A DNA stretch of 52,155 bases, from assembly GCF_028714215.1 (NCBI RefSeq), contig NZ_JAQTMS010000037.1, positions 1 to 52,155 of the forward strand, given 5' to 3'. Positions 16,795-27,779 of the stretch are shown here, one piece after another. Origin of the DNA: Rhodoferax sp. GTDB taxonomy: Bacteria; Pseudomonadota; Gammaproteobacteria; Burkholderiales; Burkholderiaceae_C. The notes beneath the pieces were generated by a model. That model worked only from the letters and a program-made list of their open reading frames with translations. It did no database searches and had not been told where the DNA came from. Within the stretch, counting starts at the first letter, position 1; each line of letters begins with the position of its first letter. A program made the position numbers and the translations under genes.

Positions 16795-18399
16795 TCAGAC
16801 TTGTTCCAACAGAGGCTTGCCGGCCGGCACCGCGAAACTGGCCAGCGTTTCAATCCTGCTGTCCTGCCGGCTCACGTCCTCCAGCACGCGCAGACTGACG
16901 CTCAGCTGGCCCAGCGTGAACTGGGCCACGCCATAGCCTTTGCGCTGCGCCTCGGCAAACACAAAATGCGGGTTTCTGGCCAAGCGCTCGGCCGTTTTGG
17001 CGTTGCCACCGGAACGCGAGGTGATGCTGGTGCCGCAAAATTCGACACCCACGCTGACGCTGCGCGGGTCCGCATAATCGGCCTTGACATGGCCGACCCA
17101 GTTTTCGTGCACGTCGCCGCCCAGCAGCACCGGGCTGGCCACAAGGTGCTGGCGCAGGGCATCGGTCAGGCGGCTGCGGGCGGCAGTGTAGCCGTCCCAA
17201 CCGTCGTTCCAGAACAGCTGTCCGGCGCCCACCTTGAGATCGCGCTGACCGAACAAGGTCTGCTGGCCCAGCACATTCCACTTCACCTCGCGCGAACGGG
17301 ATCTGGCGCATTGCGCGTACAGCCAACGCTCCTGCGCTGGCCCCAGCAAGCTGCGCCCTGCGTCATGCCATTGGGCGCAGGTGGCCGGATTCACTCGGCT
17401 GGAACCCAACCCATCACCCGGGTTGCCAACCTGCGGATCTTTGTATTGCCGGGCATCGAGCAGGTACAGGGAGGCCAAGCGCCCATAGTCCAGGCGTTGG
17501 TAGATGCGCATCTCGGCACCGCTCGACAAGCCGGCCAAGCCTTCGGTCAGTACCGAAGCGCGAACCGGCATGTGCTCGTACCAAGCCTGATAGGCCGCGG
17601 CCCGCCGGGCCAAAAAGTCGACCGCCGAAGCAGGGTCGGCAACACCGCTGTTGCCGGCCTGCAAACCGGCATAGTCGTTCTGCACCTCATGGTCGTCCCA
17701 GGTGATCAACCACGGACAGGCGGCGTGCATGGCCTGCAAATCGGCGTCGCCCTTGTATTGCGCGTAGCGCTGCCGATAGTCGTCCAGCGTCAGTACCCAG
17801 CCCCCCATGGGATGGCGCAGTTTGCTGCTGGTGCCGGGGTATTCATAGATGTAGTCGCCCAGAAACAGCACCGCGTCCAGGTTTTCCTCCCGCATATGCC
17901 GCCACGCCGTGAAATAACCGTCCTCCCATTTCTGGCATGAGGCATAGGCCAGCCGTAAACTGGCCACCGCCGCATCGGGTTGCGGGACGGTGCGGGTACG
18001 CCCCACCGGGCTGATGGCATCGCCAACCATGAAACGGTAAAAATACCAGCGGTCGGACTCCAGTCCCGCAACTTCGGCATGCACGGCATGCGCCAGCTCA
18101 GGTGCGGCGAGCGTCTGCCCGCTTTGCGCGATGTGGCAGAACTGCTCGTCATGCGCCACTTCCCAGCGCACCGTCAGGGCGCCGTGCCCCAGCGCCCTGG
18201 CCGGAGTTCCCGGGCCGGTCAGGCGCGTCCACAACACAACCGAATCAGAGGTCGGCGAACCGCTGGCCACGCCCAGCGTGAAAGGATTGCTGGCAAAGCG
18301 CGGCTGGCTCCAGGCGCCGCGCGGCAAGCACCAGGTCGCGGCGCTGGCGCCCAGAAGCTGGAGCAGACGGCGACGGTTTTGCAGTTCCGGGTAGTTCAT
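16795..18399 (-). CDS. PhoD-like alkaline phosphatase, Tat-exported
   Basis: This 534-residue protein resembles Bacillus PhoD: a phospho(di)esterase with a binuclear or Fe/Ca metal site. The N-terminus NRRRLLQLLGASAA is a twin-arginine signal, then an Ig-like domain (FTLGVASGSPTSDSVVLWTRL) and a metallophosphatase core. The core includes LRLAYASCQKWEDGYFTAW, VLFLGDYIYEY, WDDHEVQNDYAG and a late GGDVHENWVG, all expected metal or active-site motifs. The start at 18399 places the RR motif close to the N-terminus; the longer version from 18498 was rejected. It is divergent from the S41 protease gene and probably works in phosphate scavenging. Confidence 0.93.
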   Translation of the reverse strand: MNYPELQNRRRLLQLLGASAATWCLPRGAWSQPRFASNPFTLGVASGSPTSDSVVLWTRLTGPGTPARALGHGALTVRWEVAHDEQFCHIAQSGQTLAAPELAHAVHAEVAGLESDRWYFYRFMVGDAISPVGRTRTVPQPDAAVASLRLAYASCQKWEDGYFTAWRHMREENLDAVLFLGDYIYEYPGTSSKLRHPMGGWVLTLDDYRQRYAQYKGDADLQAMHAACPWLITWDDHEVQNDYAGLQAGNSGVADPASAVDFLARRAAAYQAWYEHMPVRASVLTEGLAGLSSGAEMRIYQRLDYGRLASLYLLDARQYKDPQVGNPGDGLGSSRVNPATCAQWHDAGRSLLGPAQERWLYAQCARSRSREVKWNVLGQQTLFGQRDLKVGAGQLFWNDGWDGYTAARSRLTDALRQHLVASPVLLGGDVHENWVGHVKADYADPRSVSVGVEFCGTSITSRSGGNAKTAERLARNPHFVFAEAQRKGYGVAQFTLGQLSVSLRVLEDVSRQDSRIETLASFAVPAGKPLLEQV

Positions 18400-18568
18400 G
18401 AGTTTTCCGCGCCTGTTGGCGCCGGGCAGCAGGCAAATTGTGGCAGAGCAGCCGGCACATTGAACCCGGCCCGATGGCTGCCAGTTTGCACTGGGCACAT
18501 GAACCGGTCCCCGGCGCTGCCAATTCGTCCGTGATAATGTTCATTGAATAAAAAAAGCGGAGGCAAAA

Positions 18569-19927
18569 ATGACAAAAAACTGGCTTCTGTGCGGTCTTGC
18601 CGCATGGGCCCTGGCCGGCTGCGGCGGCGGTGGCGGGAACAGCTCCGCTGGCGCGCGCGCGGCCTACCCGGCAAGCAGTGTTTGCACGCCGACCGACGAA
18701 AAAACCTGGGTGCGCGCCTACCTGGACGACGTATACCTTTGGTACCTTGACATCGTCGACGTGAACGCGGCGAGCTACGCCACGCCGGTCGACTATTTCG
18801 CTGCCCTGCTGGTCAAGACCAAAGACCGTTTCAGTTTTGCCGAGGCGCAGACCGTGGTCGATGCCTATTTTCAATCCGGGCAGGTCATCGGCTACGGTGC
18901 CACCTTTGTCCGGGCGAGTGACGGCAGCTTGCGTGTTGCTTACTCCGAGCCCAACTCGCCGGCCAGTCTGGCCGGTATTGACCGGGGTTCATGGATCGTC
19001 AACATCAACGGCCGGCCGGAAGGGCAGCTCGGCCGTGCCGCCTTTCTCGCGGCGCTCTATCCTGTCGGGATCGGCGACAGCAACAACTTCGACGTAATGG
19101 ACCCCGGCACCGGCAACACCCGCAATGTGACGCTGACGGCGGCCCTGGTCAACGGCACACCGGTGTTGAAAAACCAGGTGTATTCACTCCCCAGCGGCAA
19201 AAAAGTGGGCTACATGGTGTTTAACGACCAGACCGCCAATGCCGAAGCACCCTTGTCCGAGGCCATAGCGCAATTTGCCGCGACCGGCATCGACGATCTG
19301 GTGCTGGACCTGCGCTACAACGGCGGCGGCTACCTGTACATCGCCAGCGAACTGGGCTACATGATTGGCGGTGCCGCAACCCGGGGCCAGGTGTTCGAGC
19401 GTCTGCGCTATAACGATAAGCATCCTGAGAAGACCAACAACCCGGCCAGCACGGTGCCGTTCTTCGACACCGACACCGGCGACAAGCCTCTGCCGACGCT
19501 GGGGCTGAAGCGGGTGTTCGTGCTGACCGGGCCGGGCACCTGTTCCGCCAGCGAGTCCATCATCAACGGTTTGAATCCGTTTCTGAACGTCATCACGATT
19601 GGCGGCACCAGCTGCGGCAAGCCCTACGGCTTCAACCAAAAGAACAATTGCGGCACCGCTTACTTTGCGATTCAATTCGATGGCGTGAATGCCGTCAATC
19701 AAGGGGCTTACATCAATGGCTTCTCCCCGGTCTGCGCCGCCGCCGACGACCTGGCGCACCAGTTCGGCGACAGCAATGAACGACTGCTCAGCACGGCCCT
19801 GGCTTATCAGAGCGCCGGTGCCTGTCCGGCCGGCACCCTGGCGCAGGCCAAGTCCGCTTTGCACGCCCCGCAAGGGCTGCGCGAAATTTACCGGGCGCCA
19901 TGGCGCGAGAACCGGATTCTGAAGTAG
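18569..19927 (+). CDS. S41 family C-terminal-processing-type peptidase, lipoprotein
   Basis: A 452-residue serine peptidase. The N-terminus is a lipoprotein signal ending in LAGC (C18) followed by a glycine run, so it should be membrane-anchored in the periplasm. A PDZ-like domain (about 100-190, SPASLAGIDRGSWIVNING) precedes the S41 core. The catalytic pair is seen as S326 in GTCSASE and K351 in CGKPYG, exactly 25 residues apart as in E. coli Prc, so it looks active. A DLRYNGGGYL strand motif is also present. Substrate unknown. Confidence 0.92.
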   Translation: MTKNWLLCGLAAWALAGCGGGGGNSSAGARAAYPASSVCTPTDEKTWVRAYLDDVYLWYLDIVDVNAASYATPVDYFAALLVKTKDRFSFAEAQTVVDAYFQSGQVIGYGATFVRASDGSLRVAYSEPNSPASLAGIDRGSWIVNINGRPEGQLGRAAFLAALYPVGIGDSNNFDVMDPGTGNTRNVTLTAALVNGTPVLKNQVYSLPSGKKVGYMVFNDQTANAEAPLSEAIAQFAATGIDDLVLDLRYNGGGYLYIASELGYMIGGAATRGQVFERLRYNDKHPEKTNNPASTVPFFDTDTGDKPLPTLGLKRVFVLTGPGTCSASESIINGLNPFLNVITIGGTSCGKPYGFNQKNNCGTAYFAIQFDGVNAVNQGAYINGFSPVCAAADDLAHQFGDSNERLLSTALAYQSAGACPAGTLAQAKSALHAPQGLREIYRAPWRENRILK

Positions 19928-19976
19928 CGTTGAGATCGCCCACGCCAGCAGTGAGCCAAATCAGGAGACTTGAAAA

Positions 19977-20804
19977 ATGACAACCCGCAAAACCATTCTC
20001 ATCACCGGTTGCTCCAGCGGCATAGGCGCCGCCCTGGCGCAGGAGTTTCACAAACGCGGACACCGGGTGTTTGCCAGCGCACGGCGCATCGAATCGCTGG
20101 CGGCACTGGCGGCCCAGGGTCTGAGCACGCTGGCATTGGATGTCACCGATGACGCCAGCATTGCCATTGCGGTGGCCGCCCTGCAAGGCGAGACCGGGCA
20201 GCTCGACCTGCTGATCAATAACGCCGGCTACGGCCAGTTTGGCGCCGTCATGGACGCCCAACCCGAGGACTTGCGGCGCCAGTTCGAAACCAATGTCTTC
20301 GCCCCGGTGGCGCTGTCCCGCGCCGCCCTGCCGCTGCTGCGCCGCAGCAAGGCCGCCTGCATTGCCAACATGGGCAGCATCTCAGGCATCGCCACGACCC
20401 CGTTTGCCGGCGTCTATTGCGCCAGCAAGGCGGCCCTGCACGCCCTGTCGGACGCCATGCGGATGGAACTGGCACCGCTGGGGGTGCGCGTCGTCACCAT
20501 TCAGCCCGGCGGCATTGTGTCGAGCTTTGGCGACACCGGTGCGACCCACGTGACGCTGCCGCCAGGCTCGCTCTACACACCGATTTCGCGCTTTGTGCTG
20601 GGACGCGCCAAGCTGTCGCAACGGGGTGCCACACCGGTTGCCGACTTCGCACGGGAAGTGGCCGACCATTTGCTGCGTGCCGATCCGCCAGCCATCTGCC
20701 GCAGCGGCGCCCAAAGCACCCGGCTGCCCTTGCTCAAGCGTTGGCTGCCGACCCGGGTACTGGACCGCAAGCTGCAAAAAATGTTCGGCCTGGATCAGCT
20801 TTAG
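19977..20804 (+). CDS. Short-chain dehydrogenase/reductase
   Basis: A 275-residue classical SDR. The cofactor motif TGCSSGIG (10-17), NNAG (81-84), catalytic S134 and the YCASK pair Y147/K151 are all intact, so NAD(P)H-dependent oxidoreductase activity is expected. The long C-terminal tail (RLPLLKRWLPTRVLDRKLQKMFGL) resembles sterol/retinol-type SDRs. Shine-Dalgarno AGGAG is near 19962. It lies 49 bases after the S41 gene; cotranscription is possible. Substrate cannot be read from the sequence. Confidence 0.9.
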   Translation: MTTRKTILITGCSSGIGAALAQEFHKRGHRVFASARRIESLAALAAQGLSTLALDVTDDASIAIAVAALQGETGQLDLLINNAGYGQFGAVMDAQPEDLRRQFETNVFAPVALSRAALPLLRRSKAACIANMGSISGIATTPFAGVYCASKAALHALSDAMRMELAPLGVRVVTIQPGGIVSSFGDTGATHVTLPPGSLYTPISRFVLGRAKLSQRGATPVADFAREVADHLLRADPPAICRSGAQSTRLPLLKRWLPTRVLDRKLQKMFGLDQL

Positions 20805-20869
20805 ACGCCTGAAAGGCCCCTCGGCCGGCGGCCCTGGAAAGCCGCAAAAGAAATAGATGGCAACTGTCA

Positions 20870-20886
20870 GCTATGAAACCAGTAGC
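20870..20886. repeat. Short intergenic hairpin, Comamonadaceae-type
   Basis: GCTAT...GTAGC forms a small stem in the spacer between the SDR and HxlR genes. A similar element lies at 21341. Short GCTA/TAGC hairpins are scattered in intergenic DNA of Comamonadaceae, which supports the taxonomic guess. Confidence 0.35.
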
Positions 20887-21018
20887 AAGCAAAAATCTGC
20901 GTTATAGTTTCCGCTCGCGCCGGAAAATAGGGACGCCTGAGGCCCATGCAGACTGCGACACCGTGCACGAATTGAATCACCCTGGCTGGCAATGAGTGCA
21001 TTGAGGAGAGCTGTTTAT

Positions 21019-21330
21019 ATGAGCGCAAAAGAAAAGGCGGCCATCTGTCAATTGCTGGAATTGCTGGAGTCCCGCTACGCCATCCAGGTGCTGTGGGCGC
21101 TGAAGGATGGCCATGCCCAGACCTTCCGGCTGTTGCAGGACAGCGTTGGCCGCATCACGCCCAACACGCTCAACACCCGGATCAAGGAATTGCGCACGGC
21201 TGGTCTGGTCAGTCACGGCAAGGACGGCTACGTGGTGACGGCGACCGGTGCGGAGCTGCTCAAGCGCTTGCACGAACTGCCGCAATTCGCGCTGAAATGG
21301 GCCGCCGGTCAGGCCAAAAAAACGGCTTAA
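21019..21330 (+). CDS. HxlR-type winged-helix transcriptional regulator
   Basis: The 103-residue protein has the HxlR/MarR-like winged helix: ESRYAIQVLWALKDG, a recognition region GRITPNTLNTRIKELRTAGLV, and the wing DGYVVTATGAELL. The start at 21019 follows GAGGAG with 10 bases spacing; an upstream in-frame ATG at 20992 would place that ribosome site inside the gene. HxlR members typically control small operons in response to redox or aldehyde signals. The usual cysteine near the N-terminus is C9 (AAICQLLE). It is 43 bases upstream of the FKBP gene. Confidence 0.85.
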   Translation: MSAKEKAAICQLLELLESRYAIQVLWALKDGHAQTFRLLQDSVGRITPNTLNTRIKELRTAGLVSHGKDGYVVTATGAELLKRLHELPQFALKWAAGQAKKTA

Positions 21331-21340
21331 ACTTAACAAA

Positions 21341-21357
21341 GCTATCTATTTAATAGC
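21341..21357. repeat. Short intergenic hairpin before the FKBP gene
   Basis: GCTAT and ATAGC enclose a 7-base AT-rich loop. It lies between the HxlR gene and FKBP gene, 16 bases before the FKBP start codon. It has the same character as the element at 20870. Confidence 0.4.
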
Positions 21358-21373
21358 ATATAAGGATTGAAAC

Positions 21374-21727
21374 ATGATCACCACCCCCTCCGGCCTGCAA
21401 TACGAAGATAGCGTGGTCGGCACCGGCGCGCCGGCCAGCAAAGGCCACAGCGTCACTGTCCACTACACCGGCTGGCTCTACAACGACGGCGTGCAGGGCG
21501 CCAAATTCGACTCCAGCAAAGACCGCAACGACCCATTCGTCTTTGCGCTTGGCGCCGGCATGGTCATCCGCGGTTGGGACGAAGGCGTCGCCGGCATGCT
21601 GGTCGGTGGTGCCCGCACTCTCATCATCCCGGCAGCGCTGGGCTACGGCGCGCGCGGCGCCGGCGGTGTGATCCCGCCCAACGCCACCTTGAAATTCGAC
21701 GTCGAGCTGCTGGGCGTCTCGGACTGA
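21374..21727 (+). CDS. FKBP-type peptidyl-prolyl cis-trans isomerase
   Basis: A minimal single-domain FKBP of 117 residues that speeds proline isomerisation during folding. Typical motifs are VTVHYTGWLYNDG, KFDSSKDRNDPFVFALGAGMVIRGWDEGVAGM, and LGYGARGAGGVIPPNATLKFDVELLGV. These include the aromatic pocket residues and the substrate-binding loop. No signal peptide is seen, so it acts in the cytoplasm. Shine-Dalgarno AAGGA sits 8 bases before ATG. It lies just upstream of the heat-shock block. Confidence 0.95.
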   Translation: MITTPSGLQYEDSVVGTGAPASKGHSVTVHYTGWLYNDGVQGAKFDSSKDRNDPFVFALGAGMVIRGWDEGVAGMLVGGARTLIIPAALGYGARGAGGVIPPNATLKFDVELLGVSD

Positions 21728-21792
21728 ACGCGGTCTTGCCCGCGGCGTGGCAAGTCCCCGGCAGACGCGTTCCGGCGCGCCTATCGGCGGCT

Positions 21793-21820
21793 CTTGAATT
21801 GCCTGCGCGCGCCCCCATTT
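21793..21820 (+). promoter_or_regulatory. Sigma-32 heat-shock promoter for grpE
   Basis: CTTGAA (21793-21798) and CCCCATTT (21813-21820) match the sigma-32 consensus (CTTGAAA and CCCCATNT) with a 14-base spacer, within the accepted 11-16 range. The predicted start lies near 21828, giving a short leader to grpE at 21856. It is one of the clearest promoters in the window. Confidence 0.85.
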
Positions 21821-21855
21821 CAGGGGCGTCCTCGTAAAATTACTGGCTCAATAGC

Positions 21856-22437
21856 ATGTCTGAAAACAATCCAAACCCTATTTACCCCGCGCCAACCGGC
21901 AAACAAAGCGCCGAAGAAGCGCTTGCTGCTCAATTTGCGGACGAATCAAATGCCCTGTCACGCGGCCAGGCCGACCTGGCTGACATGCAGGCCGATCTGG
22001 CTGACCTGCAGGCCAAAAGTGCCGATCTGGCGGACCAGTACCTGCGCGCCAAGGCCGAGGCGGACAACGCCCGGCGCCGCGCCGAAGAGGAAATAGCCAA
22101 GGCCCGCAAGTTTGCGGTGGAGGGCTTCGCCGACAGCCTGTTGCCGGTGGTCGACAGCCTGGAGGCCGGCTTGCTGCTCAAGGATGCCACCACCGAGCAG
22201 ATTCGCGAAGGCGCCCAGGCCACGCTGCGCCAGTTGCTGGCGGCGCTGGAACGCAACAAGGTCATCGTCATCAACCCGGCGGCCGGCAGCAAATTCGACC
22301 CCCATCAGCAGCAGGCGATCAGCGTGGTGCCGTCGGAGCTGGAGGCCAACTCGGTGGTGACGGTGCTGCAAAAAGGCTACTTGATCGCCGAGCGCGTGCT
22401 GCGGCCGGCCCTGGTCACGGTCGCCGCCGCAAAATAG
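21856..22437 (+). CDS. grpE: Nucleotide exchange factor GrpE
   Basis: GrpE drives ADP release from DnaK. The 193-residue protein has a long N-terminal helix/coiled coil with heptad-like repeats ([38 protein letters not shown]). The beta-wing domain follows ([58 protein letters not shown]). It is first in the grpE-dnaK-dnaJ cluster, behind its own sigma-32 promoter. No hrcA is visible next to it. Confidence 0.97.
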   Translation: MSENNPNPIYPAPTGKQSAEEALAAQFADESNALSRGQADLADMQADLADLQAKSADLADQYLRAKAEADNARRRAEEEIAKARKFAVEGFADSLLPVVDSLEAGLLLKDATTEQIREGAQATLRQLLAALERNKVIVINPAAGSKFDPHQQQAISVVPSELEANSVVTVLQKGYLIAERVLRPALVTVAAAK

Positions 22438-22449
22438 CCCCTTTTTTCG

Positions 22450-22467
22450 ACTTGAAAAACTTCAAGT
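22450..22467. promoter_or_regulatory. Inverted repeat in the grpE-dnaK spacer
   Basis: ACTTGAA (22450-22456) and TTCAAGT (22461-22467) form a perfect 7-bp palindrome around AAAC. The left arm contains CTTGAAA, a sigma-32 -35 half, but the matching CCCCAT is not found at the right distance. It may be a weak heat-shock element or a stem that separates grpE and dnaK messages. No T-run follows. Confidence 0.4.
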
Positions 22468-22539
22468 TATCCACAAGTTAAAAATAGTTCAATTTTGAAA
22501 CCCCTGCGGGACAAGCCGCGGACTGCATAAGGAAGAATC

Positions 22540-24495
<1,956 letters not shown>

Positions 24496-24525
24496 CCGAC
24501 ACTAACGCCGAAAACCGTTAGCAGG

Positions 24526-24563
24526 CGCCGCGTTGAAACCTCCGGAAGTTCAACGCGGCGTTT
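24526..24563 (+). terminator. Hairpin between dnaK and dnaJ
   Basis: CGCCGCGTTGAA (24526-24537) and TTCAACGCGGCG (24549-24560) make a perfect 12-bp stem with an 11-nt loop followed by TTTGT. The T-run is short, so it probably acts as a partial terminator or mRNA stabiliser that lowers dnaJ relative to dnaK. A smaller inverted repeat, CTAACG/CGTTAG, lies just upstream (24502-24521). Confidence 0.7.
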
Positions 24564-24589
24564 GTATTGAACCCAAGCATTGAAAGACC

Positions 24590-25723
24590 ATGGCTAAAAG
24601 AGACTACTACGAAGTCCTGGGCGTTCCCAAGAACGCTTCCGATGAAGAAATAAAAAAGGCCTATCGCAAGCATGCGATGAAGCATCACCCGGACCGCAAC
24701 CAGGGTGACTCCTCCAAGGTGGCGGAGGAAAAATTCAAGGAGTCCAAGGAAGCCTACGAAATGCTGTCGGACCCGCAAAAGCGAGCCGCCTACGATCAGT
24801 ATGGCCACGCCGGCGTCGACCCGAATATGCGGGGCGGTCCCGGCGCGGAAGGTTACGGCGGCTTTGCCGAAGCCTTTGGCGATATTTTTGGCGACATGTT
24901 CGGCCAGCAACGCGGCCGCTCCGGCGGCGGGCGCCAGGTGTTTCGCGGCAACGACCTGAGCTATGCCATGGAAATCACGCTGGAAGAAGCGGCCCGCGGC
25001 AAGGATGCCCAGATCCGCATTCCCAGTTGGGAAACCTGCGAGCCGTGCCACGGCAGCGGCGCCAAGCCCGGCACCCAGGCCAAGACCTGCGGCACCTGCG
25101 GCGGCTCCGGCGCGGTGCAGATGCGCCAGGGATTTTTCAGCGTGCAGCAAACCTGCCCGACCTGCCGCGGCGCTGGCAAGGTCATCCCCGAGCCCTGCAC
25201 CGCCTGCCACGGCCAGGGCAAGATCAAGAAACAGAAAACGCTGGAAGTCAAGATTCCCGGCGGCGTTGACGGCGGCATGCGCATCCGCAGCGCCGGCAAC
25301 GGCGAGCCCGGTACCAACGGCGGCCCACCGGGCGACCTGTACATCGAAATTCGCCTCAAGAAGCACGACATCTTCGAGCGCGATGGCGACGACATCCACT
25401 GCTCGGTGCCGATCAGCCTGATCACCGCCGCCCTGGGCGGCGAAATCGACGTGCCGACACTGGCCGGCAAGGCCGCCATCGACATCCCCGAGGGCACCCA
25501 GACCGGCAAGCAATTCCGCTTGCGCGGCAAGGGCATCAAGGGCGTGCGCGCCAGCTACCCGGGCGACCTGTACTGCCACATCACGGTGGAGACACCGGTC
25601 AAGCTCACGGAGCACCAGCGCAAGCTGCTCAAGGAACTCGACGAGTCGCTGAAAAAAGGCGGCAGCAAACATTCGCCCAGCGGAGACAGCTGGACCGACC
25701 GCCTGAAAAGTTTCTTCAGTTGA
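24590..25723 (+). CDS. dnaJ: Co-chaperone DnaJ
   Basis: A type I DnaJ of 377 residues. It has the J-domain (1-70) with HPD in [11 protein letters not shown], a Gly/Phe-rich region ([24 protein letters not shown]), and four CXXCXGXG zinc motifs ([32 protein letters not shown]). The C-terminal substrate-binding domains follow. All parts are intact. It stimulates DnaK ATPase and delivers substrates. A strong intrinsic terminator ends the cluster 39 bases downstream. Confidence 0.98.
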   Translation: MAKRDYYEVLGVPKNASDEEIKKAYRKHAMKHHPDRNQGDSSKVAEEKFKESKEAYEMLSDPQKRAAYDQYGHAGVDPNMRGGPGAEGYGGFAEAFGDIFGDMFGQQRGRSGGGRQVFRGNDLSYAMEITLEEAARGKDAQIRIPSWETCEPCHGSGAKPGTQAKTCGTCGGSGAVQMRQGFFSVQQTCPTCRGAGKVIPEPCTACHGQGKIKKQKTLEVKIPGGVDGGMRIRSAGNGEPGTNGGPPGDLYIEIRLKKHDIFERDGDDIHCSVPISLITAALGGEIDVPTLAGKAAIDIPEGTQTGKQFRLRGKGIKGVRASYPGDLYCHITVETPVKLTEHQRKLLKELDESLKKGGSKHSPSGDSWTDRLKSFFS

Positions 25724-25761
25724 CGAAAATCACGCTTCGTCATCAAAAGTGACGTCCAATC

Positions 25762-25801
25762 AATGCCGCGAAGGATAAAAACCACTTCGCGGCATTTTTT
25801 T
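25762..25801 (+). terminator. Rho-independent terminator after dnaJ
   Basis: AATGCCGCGAAG (25762-25773) pairs with CTTCGCGGCATT (25785-25796) across an 11-nt loop and runs into a 7-T stretch. It is a strong intrinsic terminator for the chaperone cluster. Confidence 0.93.
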
Positions 25802-25846
25802 GTGCATAGTGGCATCTTGGCGGCAAGCAAGTGAGGGGCTATCGAC

Positions 25847-27211
25847 ATGAGCGTCAACATTACTTTTCTGGGCGGCGCCGGTACCGTCACCGGCTCCAAG
25901 TATTTGCTGCGCCACGAAGGCAAGTGCCTGCTGCTGGACTGCGGCCTGTTCCAGGGCTACAAGCTGCTGCGCCTGCGCAACTGGACGCCCCTGCCGATAG
26001 CCCCGGACCAGATCGACGCCGTGCTGCTGACCCACGCCCATCTGGACCACAGCGGCTACTTGCCGGTGCTGGCCAAGGAGGGTTTCAAAGGCCATGTCTA
26101 CGCCAGCGCCGGCACGCGCGACCTGTGCCGCATTCTGCTGCCCGACAGCGGCCACATCCAGGAAGAAGATGCGGCCTTTGCCAACCGCCATGGCTTCTCC
26201 AAGCACGCGCCGGCGTTGCCCCTGTACACGCGCCAGGACGCGCTGGATTGCCTGCATTTGCTCAAGGCTGTTGACGAAGGCGTCACATTCCAGCCGATCC
26301 CCGGCTGGCGTGTCACCTTCTCCACTGCCGGGCACATTCTGGGCGCCTCCAGCGTGCTGCTGGAAGTAGCCGGGCGGCGCATCCTGTTCTCGGGCGATCT
26401 GGGTCGCACCGACGACCTGATCATGAATCCGCCGGCCAAGGCGCCGCTGGCCGACACGGTATTGATCGAGTCCACTTACGGCGACCGCGAACACCCCAAG
26501 GAAGACGTGCTGGCCGAGTTGGGGCCGGCGCTGAAGAAATTGGCCAAGCGCGGCGGCGTGGCGGTGGTTCCGGTGTTTGCCGTGGGGCGGGCGCAGGCCT
26601 TGCTGCACGCCATTCATCTGCTCAAGCTGCGCGGCGACATCCCCCATTCGCTACCGGTTTTTCTGGACAGCCCGATGGCGGTGCACACCACCCATCTGTT
26701 TGAACACCACCTCGGCGAGCACCGGCTGAGCAGCCCGCAGACGCGTGCCCTGACGCACAGCGCCACCATGATCAACAGCACCGACGAGTCGCGCGCCCTG
26801 GCCAGCCGCCACGGCCCGATGGTGATTCTGTCGGCCAGCGGCATGGCCACCGGCGGGCGCGTGCTGCACCACCTGGCCCTCTACGCCGGCGACCACCGCA
26901 ACATGATCATCCTGACCGGCTTCCAGGCGCCCGGCACCCGCGGCGCCACGCTGGCCAGTGGCGCCAAGTCGGTGCGGATTCATGGGCGCGACGTCGAACT
27001 CAATGCCGAAGTAGTGCAATTGCAGTCGGCCTCGGCGCACGCCGATGCCCCGCAGCTTCTGGCCTGGCTGCGCAGCATGCCGCAAGCGCCCAACCAGGTC
27101 TACGTGGTGCACGGCGAATTGAATGCGGCAGACGAGCTGCGCAAGCGCATCAAGCACCAACTGGGCTGGCGTGCCATGGTGCCGGAGCACGGCTCCACCT
27201 GGCCCACGTGA
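25847..27211 (+). CDS. Metallo-beta-lactamase/beta-CASP RNase-like hydrolase
   Basis: A 454-residue protein with an MBL fold, a beta-CASP domain and the RNA-metabolising RMMBL C-terminus. The zinc motif is H63-A-H65-L-D67-H68 (THAHLDHSG). FSGDLGR, VPVFAVGRAQALL, LSASGMATGGRVLHHL and SAHADAPQLLAWL follow, all expected for the CPSF73/YSH1-like bacterial group. It is likely an RNA or nucleic-acid hydrolase in the cytoplasm, but no bacterial substrate can be assigned. It is followed after 15 bases by a small membrane protein, probably cotranscribed. Confidence 0.9.
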   Translation: MSVNITFLGGAGTVTGSKYLLRHEGKCLLLDCGLFQGYKLLRLRNWTPLPIAPDQIDAVLLTHAHLDHSGYLPVLAKEGFKGHVYASAGTRDLCRILLPDSGHIQEEDAAFANRHGFSKHAPALPLYTRQDALDCLHLLKAVDEGVTFQPIPGWRVTFSTAGHILGASSVLLEVAGRRILFSGDLGRTDDLIMNPPAKAPLADTVLIESTYGDREHPKEDVLAELGPALKKLAKRGGVAVVPVFAVGRAQALLHAIHLLKLRGDIPHSLPVFLDSPMAVHTTHLFEHHLGEHRLSSPQTRALTHSATMINSTDESRALASRHGPMVILSASGMATGGRVLHHLALYAGDHRNMIILTGFQAPGTRGATLASGAKSVRIHGRDVELNAEVVQLQSASAHADAPQLLAWLRSMPQAPNQVYVVHGELNAADELRKRIKHQLGWRAMVPEHGSTWPT

Positions 27212-27226
27212 GGAGGGTGATCCAAC

Positions 27227-27772
27227 ATGCCTGAAATCCTGCCAAGCGCCGACGCCGGCACACCGGGCTGGCGCAAATTTTTCGAGTTTGCCGCCGGCAC
27301 CAAGCCGCTGATCGTCAGCTTCATCGGCGTCCTGCTGATGGCCTTGCTGGTCTTTCCGATGCTGCCGGTGGGTGGCGAGTTGCTGGATGTGAAGCTGTCC
27401 TACAGCCTGGCCGAGGCGCAGGCCGCGATGCTGCAATACGGGCCGCACGGCCGCGCCGTCTATGCCTTGGCCAGCCCGACCGTGGACACCTTGTTTCCGA
27501 TCCTGTACGTGACGTTTTTTGCCGGCTTGCTGTACCGCTTTCGGCCCAGCGAGCGCCTGTGGCTGCTGGCCTTCATCCCGGTTTTTGCCGGCGCCTGGGA
27601 CTTGTGCGAGAACGCCCAGATCACCACCCTGCTTTTGCAGTTCCCCGACATCTCGGCCCGGCAGGTTGCGCTGGCCTCCTTCTTCACCAGCGTCAAGCAT
27701 GTCCTGAGTGCCGTGTACGAGCTGACGGCGCTGCTGTGGCTGGCCATTTTCATGGTGCGCCGCTTCAGATAA
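27227..27772 (+). CDS. Uncharacterised four-helix membrane protein
   Basis: A 181-residue protein with about four hydrophobic segments (around 28-48, 88-104, 112-125 and 155-175). It carries a polar loop LSYSLAEAQAAMLQYGPHGRAVYALASPTVDTLFP. No catalytic motif was recognised. AGGAGG lies about 10 bases before ATG. Its tight spacing to the beta-CASP gene suggests one transcript, but a functional link is not visible. It converges on the radical SAM gene with 7 bases between stops. Confidence 0.75.
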   Translation: MPEILPSADAGTPGWRKFFEFAAGTKPLIVSFIGVLLMALLVFPMLPVGGELLDVKLSYSLAEAQAAMLQYGPHGRAVYALASPTVDTLFPILYVTFFAGLLYRFRPSERLWLLAFIPVFAGAWDLCENAQITTLLLQFPDISARQVALASFFTSVKHVLSAVYELTALLWLAIFMVRRFR

Positions 27773-27779
27773 GCGCTGC